This document shows, in pieces, positions 44,924-55,210 of a DNA stretch of 64,000 nt. The stretch's first letter is position 1, and each line of letters opens with the position of its first letter. A program made the position numbers and the translations under genes. The notes beneath the pieces were generated by a model. That model was given only the letters and a program-made list of their open reading frames with translations. It made no database searches and was not told the origin of the DNA. The stretch comes from Nemertoderma westbladi (lineage: Eukaryota > Xenacoelomorpha > Nemertodermatida > Nemertodermatidae): the NCBI GenBank assembly GCA_032718475.1, contig JAUCBJ010006769.1, forward strand, positions 1 through 64,000, in the 5' to 3' direction.

Positions 44924-45224
44924 TCCTACACGCTGGGTCGTGACTCGCATGTTCGCGCATCTATATGATGCAGACCATCCTGAGCCCGTGAACATAAAGG
45001 CTATCTCGAGGCTGGTTTTTTACACATTTACTTGATACTTGCATGAATGCGTATTTGAGGTAAAATGGCGGTCTGTATTTGTTTTGTTATCGGCCAAATC
45101 AAATTACTGGTCAGCAAGCAGGAAATTATAACAGCAGTTGCATCATCGCCACTCTGTTCTAACTGACACTTTGCAGAAGAAATTCTACCTGACCACAGGC
45201 TTCGTGTTGGGAGGACGCCGACCA

Positions 45225-45730
45225 GTTTGCGGTTCTTCAGTCTGCCACTAGGAGGCGAAATGTCTGAATGTGAAAATCTTATCCTATTTTGTTATTAATA
45301 ATGATTTTTAGAGGTCCTTCACAGAATAAGTTTATAATGTTTTTTTTGCTGATACCAAGCAGAGTATACTACACCTTAGGGTGTGTATTTGGGGAGACGA
45401 TGACCAATCTACAGTTCCCCAGTCTGCCGCTATCAGAGGATGAAATGTCTGAATGAGGAAACCTACAATTTTGTTGATTATGAATGTTTTTTTTGCTGAT
45501 ACTTGGCACTTCACAGAGGACTACTACACCATCGCCTTCGTGTTTGGGGAGGACGCTAAGCAGTGCAGAATTATCCAGTCTGCCACTAGGGGGCGAAATG
45601 TCTGAAATTAAAACCTTCCATTTTAATACGATAGAGTTGCTGCAGTGACCTACTGCACTATAGGTTATGTTTGCGAGGACGCTAACCACTACTCTGCAGT
45701 TAAACAGTTTTCCACTAAGGGGAAAATATT
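45225..45730 (-). repeat. Inverted array of the CTAGCGGCAG dispersed repeat
   Basis: On the plus strand, CAGTCTGCCACTAGGAGGCG (near 45,239), CAGTCTGCCGCTATCAGAGG (near 45,420), CAGTCTGCCACTAGGGGGCG (near 45,577) and a weaker copy near 45,705. Spacing is about 130-180 bp, each followed by GAAATGTCTGAAT-like sequence. Confidence 0.8.
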
Positions 45731-45920
45731 ACACATAGATGAAACCTTTTCCAATTTTATTATTTGTAATCCATTGGAGGTGTTACTTGGAAGGTATCTA
45801 CTACAACATAAATAAAGCCTTATGTTTATTATTGTATGTAGCTGCAACTAAAGCGGGATCAGTGTGTTTGTTTGAGAGAATGCTCACTTATGTAAAGTTT
45901 TTAATTAATTAATATATTTA

Positions 45921-45973
45921 CAGTGGCGGATCTAGGAATTTTTGAAGGGGGGGGGGGGGGGGGGGGGGGGGGG
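45921..45973 (+). repeat. hAT-like terminus followed by poly-G
   Basis: CAGTGGCGGATCTAGGAATT starts the terminus, then about 25 G. A candidate right end lies at 48,391-48,406, but flanking 8-mers do not match, so I do not join them. Confidence 0.45.
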
Positions 45974-46668
45974 CACTTTTTATAAATACCGTACACTAAT
46001 CCTCTCATATCATATCATGCATTATGTTACCTAGATAGCTAGTAGATATAATTTGTTTTTGCAGTACAAGCTTACAGGCCCGTAGACAGAATTTTAAAAG
46101 GGCGATTCGTTTTACCAAAAAAGGGTACTTTTTAATTCGTTTAACTAATGAAATATAGGCCTATCCATTGGTTTAGCCAGAGCATAATTAAGGTAGGAGT
46201 AGGGTGGGGGTCTACTACTAGTACTGTACTGTAATCAACCTGCTGCATTGAAACTGAACATTGATATGCTATAACGGCTTAATAAAAGTATTTTTCACCA
46301 CCATGCAATCCACAATTGGCAAGCCCAATGCAGCGTGCATTAGGAATGCTATGCCGGCTTATCAACAAAGTAGCACCGCCACAACTCCCTGTTCGAGCTT
46401 TTAGACCTTTAGCAGTTTAACCTGCCAATTTTAGTTGTCCTCTTGTTTATAAATCGACTTTAGCCTATATCAATTATTTAATGTACTGAAATTACATCAG
46501 CGAAGCCAGTCTGTGCGCGATCATTCACCCACAGTTAAGGGAGACTGGATTCGGATGCCTTGAAAGTTATTGCAATGTAGACCTACTGTATTATTCGATT
46601 GATCGTTACTATATAATCCCTGACAATATATTTACTTTCGGGGAAATATTAACAGTTCCTTTAGGACG

Positions 46669-47300
46669 TGGCGCTTTAAGTATAAAAACAGAGTTATGAC
46701 TTATACTAATCACAACTAGATGGCCACAGAGTTTCGTAAATAGCGCATTCTTTAGGAGATGCTTTATTATCTGTCACACTACTTCACACGACTTCACACT
46801 ACTGCGCACTAATCTGCCGACCGTCACTGACTTGGATCATATATAAGGAGGATTGCAACTGACACAAGTAGGGATTATGAAATAGCATTTAATTCACACA
46901 AAAACCACTATTATTTAAGTCGCAATTGCTACCGGTAACCTGTTCCTCTTACCTTTAGTAATCTAGAAGATTGGGGGTTTTATGATTATTTATTGGTATT
47001 CTCCAAATATATCAGCAATATACATCAATATAACAACAATTAATAACAGAAGTAAAATAATGCGGTGAACAGTCAGTATGTGTTACGTAATGAAAGACCG
47101 TAATGTTACGAGGTGGTAGGTTCATCAGTCAGTATGTCGGTGATCCAGGTCAGTAGGTGTCGGGATAATAGATTTACGTTCTTATAATCAAAGCCATCTA
47201 ATGTTTAGGCCAAAGTCTGAAACTTCCAAAACAGAAGTACAGAAGATTCCAAGCCGGTTCTGAGGCTCAGAAAGGTAAATAAAGACCGTAATGCATTGCG
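46669..47300. repeat. ~0.6-kb direct repeat, copy 1
   Basis: From GGCGCTTTAAGTATAAAAAC to ATGCATTGCGC, the same order of landmarks as 48,515-49,115 (TATAAAA near the start, GATCATATATAAGGAGGATT, GAACAGTCAGTATGTGTT). It could be an LTR or MITE pair. Inverted ends were not seen. Confidence 0.75.
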
Positions 47301-48390
47301 CGGGTTTCCATAGGCCTCTGTCCAACATAAAGTGAAAATCGCTCTGATTGGCTGAATAGGCAGAACAAAGAGGTTCCACGTCTACAGGAAATCAGCTGAC
47401 AGATTTCGTCATCTGAGCTCCAATCTCTTCCCGTCACGTAGGGGAATAAATTCAGGGCTATTTTAGAGTATTCTGCGCATTGCGGAAAAAATGACTTGTT
47501 ATGTCCGCAAAAGCACCTACATTGCGCATTGCGGGAAAAATGACTTGTTATCTCCGCAAAAGCTTTTACACTCCCTATCATCCTTTCACATAAGCATACC
47601 AGCATAAGCGTAAGCAAGTTTGATCGATTTCCATGCCTATCCCAGGCATGGACCGTCTGTACTTGGCAATCGCTCAAATCCATTCAGCTGAATGGCACAG
47701 TAGAGTAAACTAAAGTAAATTCCCTATACAATGTTCTGAAGGGGAGACTGACAGAGAGTAATCCAACAATAAAACATTTTGCAATAATGTTGGCATTAAT
47801 GTAGCCAACACACTGTCATTCAGCTTACATTAGCAGAGTGAGATACTTCCATAGAATGCATTGGGAAGAGTAATTCAGCTGAGGCAATAATAGATTTCAA
47901 ACTAAACCAACCAGTTAATATTTGCTTTGACAGAGTGTCCTAGGGCTTAAACAAACAGTATGGGTGTACTGAGTACAATACTGTAATCTTGGCAACCTCA
48001 TCGATTTATACTAAGCCTTGTGTAGAAATCCATTACATAAGCCATTTTTCATCACGACACCAGCTGTTATTGGTGTTATTTTACCATTGCGCCTAAGGCG
48101 TTTTTTCGTTTATGTCTATTTTTCGAGCCCACGGCTCATGGACGAAATAGCGGAACATACCAGGGACCTTAGAATCGCGGTATCTAGCCGCTGTGAAAAT
48201 TTCATCAAAATCGTTAGAGTAGTTTTGGCTGTAGATCAGTCAGCCAGCCAGTCAGTCAGCCACGAGCAATTCTTACAGTAATGAACCTCTTAACAGTAGT
48301 GATTGCCTGCTGTCGTCGGCATCATTGATGGCATCAACAATGCCCCCTTGTTGTGGGAGGCCCTAGGCCGCGGCCTACTCGGCCTATATG
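47301..48390. other. Spacer between the 0.6-kb direct repeats
   Basis: Includes a local duplication of GCGCATTGCGG-AAAAATGACTTGTTAT (about 47,472 and 47,523) and a CAGCCAGTCAGTCAGCC run near 48,240. No coding region recognised. Confidence 0.4.
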
Positions 48391-48406
48391 CCTAAATCCG
48401 GCCCTG
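48391..48406 (-). repeat. hAT-like terminus
   Basis: The minus strand reads CAGGGCCGGATTTAGG, a CAGGGCCGG-type hAT terminus with its body to the left. Confidence 0.4.
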
Positions 48407-48514
48407 ATTATTAAAAAAATAGATTTAAATAAATACATCAAATACATAAACAATTATATACTCTATCAACTTTATAATAGTAGGCTCCCTACTGCACTAT
48501 AATATTAAATATAT

Positions 48515-49115
48515 ATGGCGCTTTAAGTATAAAAACAGAGTTATGACTTATTCTAATCACAACTAGATGGCCACAGAGTTTCGTAAATAGCGCATTCTTT
48601 AGGAGATGCTTTATTATCTGTCACACTACTTCACACGACTTCACACTAATTTACACTGATTCACACTAATTTGCCGACCGTCGCTGAATTTGATCATATA
48701 TAAGGAGGATTGCAACTGACACACGTAGGGATTATGAAATAGCATTTAATTCACACAAAACCACTATAATTTAAGTCGCAGTTGCTACCGGTAGACTCTT
48801 TCTCCGCTTACCTCATTAATCGAGAAGATTGAGGGGGTTTATGATTATTTATAGGTATTCTCCAAATATAATATCCTTAAATATAAACAACAATTAACAC
48901 AATATAAAACAGCAGTAAAACGGTGCTGTGAACAGTCAGTATGTGTTCATGAAGTTCAGTTTGGTGCAATGCGTCGTATTGAGTAGTTAATAGATTTACG
49001 TTCTTATAACAAAGGCCATCAGATGTTCTTGGGCCAAAGTCTGAAATGACCGTACTTAGTACAGAATCCTGAGAGGAATCTAATTCTCAGAAAAACCATA
49101 ACCATAATGCATTGC
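48515..49115. repeat. ~0.6-kb direct repeat, copy 2
   Basis: Second copy of 46,669-47,300, same orientation, with small indels. Both have a TATA-like box about 10 bp from the start, which is compatible with LTRs of a short, coding-poor retroelement. Confidence 0.75.
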
Positions 49116-49332
49116 GCTAGTGGTAATTAGGGATTAGTGGTAATGTGGCTGAGGGCTACAACATTTAGATGGAGTCTTCTTATATTTAGCTAAGTTAACC
49201 TTTCTTTGGCTACCCAATATGCCTGGGTTGGGACAATGTTAATCCTATCTGGTCGGGCTGCTAATATAACTAACATATTTTGCTTTGCTGGAAAGGCAAA
49301 GCATTTTACAGAAGTAGTAGGGTCTTGGCCGG

Positions 49333-49505
49333 CTCTGCGACAGTTAGACCTAACTGACACCCATTGGGTGTCATATGACACCCAATTATCACCCTATGGG
49401 TGTCATTGGGTGTCATTGGCGCCAGACTGTCTGGGTGACACCTCCCAATTAGGCTAATTAGACCCTAATTGACAGGTGCACCCCATCAATTAATTAGTAC
49501 TAAAT
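49333..49505. mobile_element. Truncated MITE copy (same family as 38,021-38,292, inverted)
   Basis: Starts with CTCTGCGACAGTTAGACC and follows the reverse complement of the 38-kb copy, including TGGCGCCAGACTGTCTGGGTG. Similarity stops at about 49,500-49,505, where the BEL-2 LTR appears to begin. Confidence 0.75.
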
Positions 49506-49785
49506 TGGAGAGATACGCCTATTCCTACTATCGGAAGAGACGGTAACAATACCTGCAATATCCTACTGTAAAGTTTGTAAATCAAATCATAAATCCGACC
49601 TTCTCACCAAAACAGTAAACCCTAAGTAAGCGAATATATTGCAGTATCGATCTCTTTTAACCGGTGAGGCAGAAAACAGTCTACGAGCAGACAAACTTCG
49701 ATAAAACAAAATCCCGCGCAGCGAATCCTAAAATCAGGCTGACTCACTGACGGACTAAGGGGCTCGTATACTTTGCCGCGGTGTG

Positions 49786-49792
49786 ATTTATA
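49786..49792 (-). promoter_or_regulatory. Candidate TATA box in BEL-2 LTR
   Basis: TATAAAT on the minus strand, about 280 bp before the proposed LTR end. The BEL-1 LTR uses the same heptamer. Confidence 0.45.
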
Positions 49793-51225
49793 TGGTTGGG
49801 CAAAGGGACGCTAGCTAGGTATAGAGCAGATTTGGAGATGGCTAACTAGCGAGCAAAGTGCAGTAAGGACGAAAGTTAATTTTATATATTTCGAGGTGTA
49901 AATAATTTCTAACGCGCGTGTGTTAATTCTGAACGGTCAAAACAGTTTTGCTCCTTCACATATATAATTACTGGGTACGGTGTGCATTTTACGAATATTC
50001 TAATTTTATAACTTGTAGGTCCAATACTCACGAATGATAAGGTTCCTTCCCCTCTTGCGTATTTCCAGGACTCAAATTCAGGCATAAGGTTAATACTACG
50101 CCCAGAATTCGGCAATTTTAGGTACCAGGTCCCTGATACTAAGAAGAGATGTGTTAGTTTACTACTGTAGGCGTACAGGTACTAATAGCTATCCTGGCTC
50201 CTATCTAGAATTTTAGTCACCCAGGTAGTCCGGGTAACTTCCTATTAGGGCGTTGGCGGGGACACGGTAGATGTTAGTATATCCCTGATAGCCTCAATTT
50301 ATTTGCGCCTAGCGTAAACTGCCCTACCGCCTGAACGGTACAATCCCAATTCAGGTGAAAACACAGCAACCCCCCTAGCCTACAAGTTCTGATGTAATAG
50401 ACACGGTCGTACTGCAAATAGTCGCACACACACCTGTACTTAGCAAGAGTTAAGCGTACAGTTTGCTGCACCCTAACCAATGTGTATGCCTTGTACCGGT
50501 GTGCCTACGTCCTATCTGCGTACTAGTATCTGCTCTCTCTCCTCCCCCCCCGTAGGAATATGAAGGTCTACTGCGGTTTTTCCCTGAATCAAGACAGTAC
50601 AGTCCCTATGATGTAATTTTAGGCTTGCAGCGTGTCACTACGTCTACCTTTGTATCTTTTGGTCTTACACTTAGGTAGCAAGGATCGAACGCTGTCTAAC
50701 CTTTCAGGCGATGGGCGAATAACTAGATGGTATTGCGGGTTGTCTCTCGTCTACATTCCCGTGATGTTCCCGTTCATTGCTGTGGCCCGATCTCTAGCTG
50801 GCCATCCTGTCCCTGAGTTTGTTCACCGTAGTGAAACCATATTAAAACAGATAGAAAAGCTGAGAGATGTGACTAGTATTTTTGACTTTATTACAAAACA
50901 TATAATAACTATTATACAATAAACAATGTAATCTGAAATAAGACAGAAAGTGAATGATGGAAATTGAGATTAGTAATTGATAACTAATGAACGAATCGCA
51001 CCTTTATATACTAAATTTGTGCCGCAATCAATCGAGAAAATTCTCGATTGTTCTATGGGTTCTAACAAGGTTTTAAAGATAGCTTATTGGTCCAGCTAAT
51101 ATATAACTTGCACGACATTGGTTACAATCAAATAACTACAGCCTTATTGGTACAGACAAATGCAATTAATTTGTAGCGGTTAATTTAAATGAGTTGAAAT
51201 TCTGCACAAAAAATAATTCGCACTT

Positions 51226-51300
51226 ACTAGGATTCGAACTCGATACCTACTACACTTATAATTTCCAACGCTCTACCAACTGAGCTACTGAACCACTTGA
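51226..51300 (-). repeat. tRNA-like sequence inside the BEL-2 LTR
   Basis: The minus strand has a textbook A box (TAGCTCAGTTGGTAGAGCG) and B box (GAGTTCGAATCC). However, the anticodon stem (TTGGA against AGTGT) and the acceptor ends do not pair. It is therefore a tRNA pseudogene or SINE head, not a working tRNA. Confidence 0.6.
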
Positions 51301-51538
51301 CCGATAGATACATAATAGATAGAACCAATACTAATGAGAACTCAAAGTAATCTTTACAAAGTTAATTCGAATAAAATAAAATTTTGAAAATCCACGGCAT
51401 TTAGGGAATATAATTCTATACCGCTCCATGAAAACAGGATATTATCGTGCATAAAATATACGGTTTTCACCAATAATCAATCAAACTATAGAATACTTAG
51501 GGCGTACTTACATATTTACAATTAAATTTCAAACAATA

Positions 51539-52229
51539 CTTCCTTTCTTCGTAATGATTCGATACAAAATAATTACAAATTCAAACTTTACGTATTTAAA
51601 GGCTTTACTAAGTAAGTACAATATAAATCTAAATTAAATTCACCAATATAAATCTATTGCATCTCAAATATTGCATAAATTCAAACAATTACAAATACAA
51701 ATAAATGTAAACAATAAGAAAGGCTCGCAAGTCTTCCATCTACTATTGCATCCCAAATATTGCATAAATTCAAGTAATTACAAATACTTTCGTACCTAAA
51801 TGTAGATTGCATAAGTTTGGAATAATTACAAATATGAGTCTTTCTGAGCACAAAATTTTCTGTCTATATAACTTTCTCTTTTACACTGTAAATACAAATA
51901 CTGCTTATAAAATATAGTATTCGGAACAATACAAATTGCATAAGTTTGGAATAATATTGCATAAGTTCGGAATAATTACAAATATAAAATATAAATTCTT
52001 ACTAAATATAGATCTTACTAAATATAAGTCTTTACTTAAATATAAATATAAACTGCATAAGTTTAGAATAATATAAACCTTTGCATCTCAAATATGAAAC
52101 ATAAATCTTTCAAATATAAGTTCCTTCTAAATATAAACTTTGTTTTCTAAATATAAAACATATAATTCAAAATAAATCACAAATCATAAGAAAGGCCCAC
52201 GAGTCTTCCGTCCACCCTTGCCCTCCCTT
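51539..52229 (-). other. BEL-2 polypurine tract and AT-rich 3' region
   Basis: GAAGAAAGGAAG (minus) abuts the proposed LTR. The rest is AT-rich with repeated TTTGTAATTATTCCAAACTTATGCAA-type words, the counterpart of 27.4-27.9 kb in BEL-1. Two copies of the GGCTCGCAAGTCTTCC word lie at about 51,721 and 52,192. Confidence 0.6.
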
Positions 52230-53717
52230 TTATCGCTTAGTAGATCGAGCCCTGCCGCGTCCTCGAAAACTGCGCACAGGTGACTTTGCTCGCGATATGG
52301 GACTAATGGGGCGAGTCACTGGTTTACTTGGGACGTTGAGAGACGGTGCGACTATTTCCTCACAAATTCGTCTATTTGGCATCCCAAAACCTCGACCAAT
52401 TCCTCGTGACCGATCAGTTGTGGCTACAGTCGGTAGAACGTCTGGGAACGCGTGAGAAGCGGACGACGCAGACCCAAGAGTAGCTTGCGCCCCCTGTTGA
52501 TCAGCTGGTGTATGTCCCGATCCTCCTACCGGTTCTCTTGGAAGTGATACCGTATCCCGAGTAACTCGAATAGTCGGCTCAACTCCCTTACGTTCTTCCA
52601 CATTAATAATTTTCTTCAATTGTTGGCCCACCTTCTGGACCCGTATGATCCTACCCTGCCCGTCCTCCCGAGGGTGACGTGCAGACGGCGCAACCGGAGT
52701 GGCTGGTATATTCGTCGCCTCTAGGACCTCTTCTTCCTCGAATACGCTCGCTCGTATACGTTTATGGTAAAACGCGGCTCGGTACGCCCATGCGACGGTT
52801 AACCAAGCTCCTTTATTCCGCTTTTCGGTTCGGAAACGATCAAATTCACCATACGTGATACGATTTACGACTTTCTGAAAATTCCACGTGTTCTTGTTAT
52901 CCGGGTGAATCTGTAACAGATACTCGCGCACCACTCGGAATCCGCTGTCGTGGGGCAAAATATCAACAACCTCGATAAGTTCGTCATATTGGGGCATAGC
53001 GGAGATATATCCTTCCGACATCATCGTCTGAGGATTTACCGCCCAAAATCCGAGATGCGCTCTCATCGGAAACCGTCTTCTCTGTGCCGATACATGTTCG
53101 TCGGCTAAATCTTCCCACTCATCAAATAACTTCCTCACGAGTTTTACAGATTCGTGTTCATAAGGTATGTCTCTCAGTTGGCATTCAGATGCTCGATGTC
53201 CCTTTATATTGCAGTAAGTACATTGAGCCATAAATCTCCAGCAAGTATAAAAGGTATGAGACCCTTGATCCCCACACCATCCACAGATTAGCTGAGTCGT
53301 AGTAATGTGCTTTCCACTGCACTTTGCCATATGATGTCCAGCGACGCCACATTTACTACACATCGTATTAGCAGGGTACCACACTCGTTCGTATATAAGA
53401 TCTCCAATCGGTCGAGCGCTTCCTCCCATACTATAATCGTAATCATCTGGGTCTATGGGTTGGTAGGTTTCTGAAGGTTGTATACAAACTATAGCATCTG
53501 TTGCTTCGAGTTGTCGAATCTCCGTCTGAGATTTCTTCGGGAGGTTCCTTTCTATCTCAAGAAGTTCCTCTAAAGGATCGTCGGCGATCGTAGTAGTTAC
53601 GTTGAATTCATCACCAAGGTGACCGATAGGCGCACGCGTCTGCCGTGATTCATCCGTAATCTCCACGATACGTTTTGAGCAAAGTTTATGCTCTCGAAAA
53701 CTTCCGGTGTCATCTCC
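52230..53717 (-). CDS. BEL-2 accessory ORF B: triple zinc-knuckle protein with RG/RS-rich tail
   Basis: About 478 residues or more in the position where an env gene would lie. Three zinc knuckles follow each other: CSKCGVAGHHMAKC, CGWCGDQGSHTFYTC and CTYCNIKGHRASEC. A folded-looking middle comes next, and then a basic C terminus with RGIGRG, SPVRSFRGRGR and similar motifs. I see no signal peptide or membrane segment, so it is not an envelope protein; RNA or nucleic-acid binding is the likely role. The frame opens after a TAA at 53,718-53,720 and has no ATG until about residue 80 of the listed product (GTG at 53,666). It overlaps ORF A in a -1 relation by about 120 nt. A frameshift fusion with ORF A is therefore the simplest way to express it, though an indel or splicing could also explain it. 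Confidence 0.75.
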   Translation of the reverse strand, partial: GDDTGSFREHKLCSKRIVEITDESRQTRAPIGHLGDEFNVTTTIADDPLEELLEIERNLPKKSQTEIRQLEATDAIVCIQPSETYQPIDPDDYDYSMGGSARPIGDLIYERVWYPANTMCSKCGVAGHHMAKCSGKHITTTQLICGWCGDQGSHTFYTCWRFMAQCTYCNIKGHRASECQLRDIPYEHESVKLVRKLFDEWEDLADEHVSAQRRRFPMRAHLGFWAVNPQTMMSEGYISAMPQYDELIEVVDILPHDSGFRVVREYLLQIHPDNKNTWNFQKVVNRITYGEFDRFRTEKRNKGAWLTVAWAYRAAFYHKRIRASVFEEEEVLEATNIPATPVAPSARHPREDGQGRIIRVQKVGQQLKKIINVEERKGVEPTIRVTRDTVSLPREPVGGSGHTPADQQGAQATLGSASSASHAFPDVLPTVATTDRSRGIGRGFGMPNRRICEEIVAPSLNVPSKPVTRPISPISRAKSPVRSFRGRGRARSTKR

Positions 53718-54652
53718 TTAGCTGAAGTTTGATCGTGTGACGTCCAATGGCAAGGTAGGCTCGCGAGTCTTCCACCCCATTCTTCCATCTCACCTTTCTC
53801 GAAAGCCTTGTAGGCTCTGTATAGGCTAAGAGCTTCTTTCTTTTCGCGGGTTGACTGATTCGCCTCGTCCAGCGTAAGTTCAAATACATCGGGTTCAACA
53901 ACCTTAGGTGGGTAAATGACAGTTTCTCCCGCCTTTGGTCCGGTCATAGCAAATGAGTGATATGGATTCGATAAAGGATACCCTCCTTCCTGGTAGCGTA
54001 GTTGTTGATGATTCGAACACCTCGCCAATATCGGTTCGGGATTTTCCTTATTCAAACGCATCGGAATCGCATTTCGTTGTTCGCGCATACAAGAACCGCA
54101 TTGATAATAAAGTTTATAAACTGAAAATGCTTCTTTGGTTTCTCTATCGTCCCCTCGAGTTCGTCTGTAAAGATGCATTCCATCGAATTCATCTCTTACC
54201 GCGGGCATAGGTTCGTGCGCCTTTAGGTATTGCATGGTATGATACAAACGACTAATTTCAGTATCGGGGTCTTCGCTAATGTCTCCCGTATCACACAAAG
54301 CGTCGTACGGGTAAAGTTCATTGAAGGTTTGGCGCAAACTTTCGATTCTTTCGTTTAATGCGTTTTGCCTTCTCTTTAATACATTCGAGTCATATTTAGT
54401 TCTCGCGAGTTTCGCTGTACTTTCCGATAATTCTTTTATACCAAATATAGTATAATCCTTGGCTCCAAATCTTTCGAATGGCGCTGCTGCCTCCTCTTGG
54501 ATATCATATCCCCATCTCGGCTCTCCTTGTGTCCCTTTCTCCATAATTAGAGGTGTAGTTACATAATCATTACTACTAGAGGGAATACAACAGAGTTTGT
54601 GGTTAGTTGTGAGGAGACGTGAGAGTTTCGTCTGCCCTTTGGGCTTCGACAA
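53597..54652 (-). CDS. BEL-2 accessory ORF A, unknown conserved protein
   Basis: 351 residues beginning at an ATG 558 nt after the pol stop. I do not recognise the family. It has a CGSC pair followed about 25 residues later by CSNH, a possible zinc site, inside the block PEPILARCSNHQQLRY..EGGYP. That block is conserved in the decayed BEL-1 copy, together with a later SLYRAYK. No transmembrane segment is visible. It ends in an overlap with ORF B. Conservation of the block between two diverged elements suggests it was under selection and works in the retrotransposon cycle; the role is unknown. The RLASL peptide near the end comes from the dispersed GGAAGACTCGCGAGCC word. Confidence 0.75.
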   Translation of the reverse strand: MSKPKGQTKLSRLLTTNHKLCCIPSSSNDYVTTPLIMEKGTQGEPRWGYDIQEEAAAPFERFGAKDYTIFGIKELSESTAKLARTKYDSNVLKRRQNALNERIESLRQTFNELYPYDALCDTGDISEDPDTEISRLYHTMQYLKAHEPMPAVRDEFDGMHLYRRTRGDDRETKEAFSVYKLYYQCGSCMREQRNAIPMRLNKENPEPILARCSNHQQLRYQEGGYPLSNPYHSFAMTGPKAGETVIYPPKVVEPDVFELTLDEANQSTREKKEALSLYRAYKAFEKGEMEEWGGRLASLPCHWTSHDQTSAKEMTPEVFESINFAQNVSWRLRMNHGRRVRLSVTLVMNST

Positions 54653-55210
54653 CGCTCTAACCTCCTACCCATAGCCTAAGATCTAGGGTTTCTTTAATGA
54701 CACGCTGCTTCTTATCTAAAATTTTTTTTTTGCCGAAGTAAAAACGAATTTGGGCTAAACTGGCCGTGAGTCTAAAATACTCACTTTTTGATCCCAAACT
54801 ATTATCAGAAAATAAGCAATCAAGAATTAGTAATAAATATAGGGGAGTCAAATTTGACGTAACTTATTGAAACAAGACCGTGTAAAATTTAATTAAAATT
54901 TTTAAGAAAGGCTCGCAAGTCTTCCTCTCTTGTTTCTCTAATTTTAAGTTCCACCCGACTGTACCCTGAAATCTATTCACTGGAGAAAATTTTAAAAAAT
55001 TTTTCAAATCCAAATGGATTGTCTAAAATTTCGAAAATGTCTCAATATTGTGAGTTCCAAGTAGAATTCCATTTCTTATACCTCCAAATCCCGCTCCTAT
55101 GTGACACATAAGGGTACTACCCTCAATGTTCACATATAAAGACAATGGAATTCTACCGCTGTCCTTACTACGGTGTACAGGTACGTGGAAATCTATTTGT
55201 AAACTCCTAA
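54653..55210 (-). other. BEL-2 spacer between pol and the accessory ORFs
   Basis: Includes the block shared with BEL-1 (complement of 54,755-54,800) and one GGCTCGCAAGTCTTCC word at about 54,910. No ORF of note. Confidence 0.6.

Larger units (their letters stand above)
49506..51535 (-). repeat. Probable 3' LTR of BEL-2 (boundaries tentative)
   Basis: Assigned from three signs. A polypurine tract (GAAGAAAGGAAG, complement of 51,539-51,550) sits beside a TG start at 51,535. There is a TATAAAT at 49,786-49,792 (minus). Finally, MITE similarity stops at about 49,505, next to TGG on the plus strand (a CA end on the minus). The resulting ~2.0 kb is like the 2.1-kb BEL-1 LTR. No second copy is in the window to prove it. 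Confidence 0.5.

Noticed and set aside
45921-48406. One complete hAT element between the two hAT-like ends
   Set aside because: Flanking 8-mers differ (TATATTTA against ATTATTAA) and the terminal sequences belong to somewhat different types; no transposase lies inside.
51226-51300. Functional tRNA gene
   Set aside because: A and B boxes are good, but anticodon, T and acceptor stems do not pair, so I list it as tRNA-derived.
52230-54652. Envelope gene in BEL-2
   Set aside because: No signal peptide, no transmembrane or fusion segment; zinc knuckles and a basic tail instead.
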